The position numbers and the translations under genes are program-made. Under the pieces are notes generated by a model that searched no databases, had not been told where the DNA came from, and saw only the letters and a program-made list of their open reading frames with translations. A stretch of DNA of 64,000 nucleotides from Nocardia paucivorans NBRC 100373 (GTDB taxonomy: Bacteria > Actinomycetota > Actinomycetes > Mycobacteriales > Mycobacteriaceae). The stretch covers positions 62,001 through 126,000 of the forward strand of contig NZ_BAGE01000053.1 of NCBI RefSeq assembly GCF_000308675.1, in the 5' to 3' direction. Shown one piece after another: positions 61,493-64,000 of the stretch (positions are counted from its first letter, which is position 1; each line of letters begins with the position of its first letter).

Positions 61493-62092
61493 ATGGCACG
61501 CCCCAAGAACCCGAGCGGACCCCGAGCCGCCATGATCGACAGCGCGATAGAGCTCATTCGACGACGCGGTGTCACCGCGACGTCGTTCTCCGACATCCTG
61601 GCCCATAGCGGCGCACCCCGGGGTTCGGTGTATCACCATTTCCCCGGCGGAAAGGCCCAACTCGTCACCGAGGCCACCCGACATGCCGCCGACCGTCTCG
61701 ACCGGGCGCTGCGTCGAGCGCTGACGACATCGGACACCGTCGGTGCGCTGCGGGCGATGGCGCCGGTGTGGTGGCGCGGCCTGGAAGACGGTGAATACGC
61801 CGTCGGCTGCCCGATCGCGGCCGCCGCCCTGGGCGACGAGGACGATGCCCGAGCCGTCGCCGGTACGACATTCGAGCAGTGGTCGAAGCTGTTCGCCGAT
61901 CGGCTGATCGCCGACGGCGTGCCGCCCCAGCGCGCGCACTCGCTGGCGGTACTCGTCATCAGCGGTATCGAGGGAGCGTTGGTGCTGGCCCGGGCGCAGC
62001 GCAGTCCGGCACCGATCGACACGGCCGTGGAGGAACTGGGGGAACTGTGCCGCAATGCGGTCGAAGCGGCGCGAACGGTGCCAAAGCGCTGA
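61493..62092 (+). CDS. TetR/AcrR family regulator (LmrA/YxaF-like)
   Basis: A 199-residue TetR regulator starting at ATG 61493 after GAGGACAGG. Helix-turn-helix: RAAMIDSAIELIRRRGVTAT, ILAHSGAPRGSVYHHFPGGK. The C-terminal part with GCPIAAAALGDEDDARAVAG and GIEGALVLARAQRSPAPIDT is the LmrA/YxaF_C type. It likely represses the divergent thioesterase. Confidence 0.93.
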   Translation: MARPKNPSGPRAAMIDSAIELIRRRGVTATSFSDILAHSGAPRGSVYHHFPGGKAQLVTEATRHAADRLDRALRRALTTSDTVGALRAMAPVWWRGLEDGEYAVGCPIAAAALGDEDDARAVAGTTFEQWSKLFADRLIADGVPPQRAHSLAVLVISGIEGALVLARAQRSPAPIDTAVEELGELCRNAVEAARTVPKR

Positions 62093-62105
62093 ACGGGACG
62101 GTGTT

Positions 62106-62744
62106 TCAGTCCTCGACCGGACGGGTCTTTATGGCGTCATGGGAGATGTAGACGTCGTATTCGCCGGGGGTGGCGATCACGGCATTGCCGTAGGCGGAAC
62201 GCACGAAGGGTTCGGTGTACCACCGTCCTTCGTTCATATCCGCGAAGAAGTCACGGTCACCACCGTTGAGGAAGATATGGTTCTGTCCGGTCGCGATACC
62301 GTCGAGACGCTGCCCGTACAGCCGGGACACCTGGTAACCCGAATGGAAGCCGAGGGCGTTCACCCACGGGTGCAGTTCGACGATCTGCGCCTGTAACACC
62401 CATAGATCACCTTCGACCTCGTACTCGCTGCGCTTCGCTTCCCCGTCCTCGTAGAGAGTTAGCTCCACGCGCAGCAGATGCTCTCGATCGTCCACCGGGG
62501 TGACGATCACATGGGCGGCCTTGACCTCACCGCTCAATCCGAGATAGGCCTGCAGAAGAGTGGCGATCCACAACAGGACCGCCGCCACCACCAGCAGCAC
62601 CAGACCACCGGCGCCGCGGGTGAGCAGCGCGCGCATACCGGCCCGACGAATGCCGATTACCGCCCATACGATCAGGGCCACCGCGCCGGCGATCACGAGG
62701 ATCAGCCCGATCTGCAACAACCCGAAGTCCACCGGGAAACTCAT
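62106..62744 (-). CDS. Conserved membrane protein of unknown function
   Basis: A 212-residue protein with two N-terminal membrane helices (LLQIGLILVIAGAVALIVWA, LVLLVVAAVLLWIATLLQAY) followed by a beta-rich domain of about 150 residues (GEVKAAHVIVTPVDDREHLL, LWVLQAQIVELHPWVNALGF, YQVSRLYGQRLDG, FVRSAYGNAVIATPGEYDVY). ATG 62744. No family is recognised; the domain layout is that of a membrane-anchored cytoplasmic or periplasmic sensor. The frame is open much further upstream but runs antisense to the GMC gene. Confidence 0.8.
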   Translation of the reverse strand: MSFPVDFGLLQIGLILVIAGAVALIVWAVIGIRRAGMRALLTRGAGGLVLLVVAAVLLWIATLLQAYLGLSGEVKAAHVIVTPVDDREHLLRVELTLYEDGEAKRSEYEVEGDLWVLQAQIVELHPWVNALGFHSGYQVSRLYGQRLDGIATGQNHIFLNGGDRDFFADMNEGRWYTEPFVRSAYGNAVIATPGEYDVYISHDAIKTRPVED

Positions 62745-62876
62745 ATCCGAGATATACCCGCCCGGCCCCGGTCGAGGCGAGGAAATGGGCGGCTCCCTTC
62801 CCTGTTCACTCTTCGAAACCCCACCGCAGAACAAGGCTCGTCTCGTAAGTTGGGCGTAGACAGATCGGAGGGTGAA

Positions 62877-64000
62877 GTGGGAACAGACGTGGTCGATGCC
62901 GACTATGTGATCGTCGGAGCGGGATCGGCGGGCGCGGTGGTGGCGAATCGGCTCAGCGCGGACCCGGCGCGTTCGGTGGTACTGCTGGAAGCGGGTCCTC
63001 CGGACAAGGACAAGTTCATCCACATTCCGGCGGGGTTCTCGAAACTGTTCCGCACCCGACACGATTGGGACTATCTGACCGAACCGCAACCGGAACTGAA
63101 CAATCGGTCGATCTACTGGCCGCGCGGCAAGATGCTCGGCGGTTCGTCGTCGATGAACGCCATGATGTGGGTGCGTGGTTTTCAGGCCGACTACGAGGAA
63201 TGGGCGCAAGCGGCCGGCCCGGAATGGGGATTCGAGGCCGCGGTCCGACAGTTCCGCCGAATCGAACGCGTCGAGGGCGCACAATATCCCGACCAAGGAA
63301 CCAACGGACCGCTGCACATCTCCCGACAGCGCAGCCCACGCGCGAGCACCGCGGCATATCTGCGCGCGGTGGCCGAATGCGGCTACACGGTGGAGCCGCC
63401 GAACCGTCCACGACCCGAAGGTTTCAGCCAGACCATGGTGACCCAACGTGGCGGGCGCCGGTGGAGCACCGCCGACGGCTACCTGCGGCCGGCCGCCGCA
63501 CGGGCGAACCTCACGATCCGGTCGGAAACGATCGCGACACGAGTCCTCTTCGACGGCGATCGCGCGATCGGTGTCGAGTACCGCCAGGGCGACACCACCC
63601 ATACCGTCACGGCCCGCCGGGAAGTGGTGCTGTGTGGTGGAGCGATCAACAGCCCGCAACTGCTCATGCTCTCCGGTATCGGCGACCGGGACGAACTGGC
63701 CCGCCACGGTATCGCCGTGGTGCACCACAGCCCCGAGGTCGGGGCGAACCTCCAGGACCACCTCGTGGCGGGACTGGGCTACTCGGTGGAATCCGATTCG
63801 CTGTTCGACGCGGAGAAACCCCGGCAACTGCTGAACTATCTGCTGCGTCATCGCGGGATGCTCACCTCGAATGTCGGTGAGGCGTATGGGTTCATCCGCA
63901 GCCGAGACGATTTGGAACTGCCCGATCTGGAGTTGGTGTACGCTCCGGCGCCGTTCTATTACGAAGGCCTGCAAGACCCCACCGCACACGGCGTGATCCT
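62877..64000 (+). CDS. GMC-family FAD oxidoreductase (choline dehydrogenase-like), 3' end outside window
   Basis: At least 374 residues. GTG 62877 is preceded by GGAGG six bases away. The FAD loop is DYVIVGAGSAGAVVANRLSA; PRGKMLGGSSSMNAMMWVRG is the first GMC signature, and EVVLCGGAINSPQLLMLSGI with GANLQDHLV the second. Typical length is 500-540 residues, so the His-containing C-terminal active-site part is off the right edge. It oxidises primary alcohols such as choline or long-chain alcohols; substrate undetermined. Confidence 0.93.
   Translation, partial: MGTDVVDADYVIVGAGSAGAVVANRLSADPARSVVLLEAGPPDKDKFIHIPAGFSKLFRTRHDWDYLTEPQPELNNRSIYWPRGKMLGGSSSMNAMMWVRGFQADYEEWAQAAGPEWGFEAAVRQFRRIERVEGAQYPDQGTNGPLHISRQRSPRASTAAYLRAVAECGYTVEPPNRPRPEGFSQTMVTQRGGRRWSTADGYLRPAAARANLTIRSETIATRVLFDGDRAIGVEYRQGDTTHTVTARREVVLCGGAINSPQLLMLSGIGDRDELARHGIAVVHHSPEVGANLQDHLVAGLGYSVESDSLFDAEKPRQLLNYLLRHRGMLTSNVGEAYGFIRSRDDLELPDLELVYAPAPFYYEGLQDPTAHGVI

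Noticed and set aside
62745..63989. 5' extension of the minus-strand membrane protein frame to 627 codons
   Set aside because: It is antisense to the GMC gene, which has a good ribosome binding site and FAD motifs; the extension lacks sensible composition.
1..64000. CRISPR array or known phage-defence operon
   Set aside because: No regularly spaced repeats, Cas motifs or recognisable defence gene sets were seen; the repeats at 37.1-37.3 kb differ from each other in sequence and spacing.

Overview
The window looks like chromosomal DNA from a high-GC mycolic-acid actinomycete, most likely a Nocardia or close relative. This is inferred from the GC-rich third codon positions, a FurA of the mycobacterial/nocardial type, a ChoD-type cholesterol oxidase, GTG/TTG starts and several apparently leaderless promoters. 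No rRNA, tRNA or CRISPR array was recognised.

Layout. (1) 1-13056: one very large nonribosomal peptide synthetase gene on the minus strand, cut by the left edge; 4352 residues are visible, ordered C-A-T-E / C-A-T / C-A-T / C-A. It is preceded by about 1.1 kb of mostly non-coding DNA. (2) 14.2-17.9 kb: a flavin 'old yellow enzyme' with a divergent MerR regulator and a textbook MerR-type promoter, an orphan furA, a DUF2786-like gene and a secreted CAP-domain protein. (3) 18.0-23.3 kb: an oxidoreductase region with an intact cytochrome b/molybdopterin fusion, surrounded by remnants (a Fe-S/FAD oxidase tail, an FAD-enzyme head, a broken molybdopterin oxidoreductase). (4) 23.6-34.6 kb: mostly ordinary genes (LysR, OsmC, DUF72, HdeD-like, GNAT/TetR, an NAD(P)H-binding protein/TetR pair). 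It also holds a tyrosine-recombinase homologue that has lost its catalytic residues but ends in a sliding-clamp-binding motif, and a zinc-finger coiled-coil protein.

(5) 34.6-37.3 kb: a graveyard of mobile DNA and broken genes (integrase tail, alpha/beta hydrolase, membrane protein, Tn3 transposase tail). It leads into a block of nested inverted repeats directly upstream of an intact tyrosine recombinase (37327-38529). (6) 38.8-43.9 kb: a ferredoxin-P450 pair, a decayed DUF998/YCII/ECF-sigma operon, a GlxA-type regulator and a dienelactone hydrolase. (7) 44.4-53.9 kb: another decayed zone, with a membrane-protein operon losing its HXXEE and DUF3703 genes, cation-transporter and TetR fragments, two IS5-family elements, a NUDIX gene and a patatin-like gene. 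An intact amidohydrolase-TetR operon sits inside it. (8) 54-64 kb: intact housekeeping and catabolic genes, including a Tat-exported family 1 glycosidase, an AI-2E-type permease, TetR and MerR regulators, cholesterol oxidase, an acyl-CoA thioesterase, a TetR and the start of a GMC-family dehydrogenase.

How genes work together. Several regulator/target pairs share palindromic operators visible in the intergenic DNA: OYE/MerR, GNAT/TetR, NAD(P)H-binding protein/TetR, amidohydrolase/TetR, choD/MerR and thioesterase/TetR. The two items most worth following up are the recombinase with its inverted-repeat array at 37.1-38.5 kb and the catalytically empty recombinase with a clamp-binding tail at 26.4-27.3 kb. 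All family assignments come from reading motifs by eye; no database search was run.
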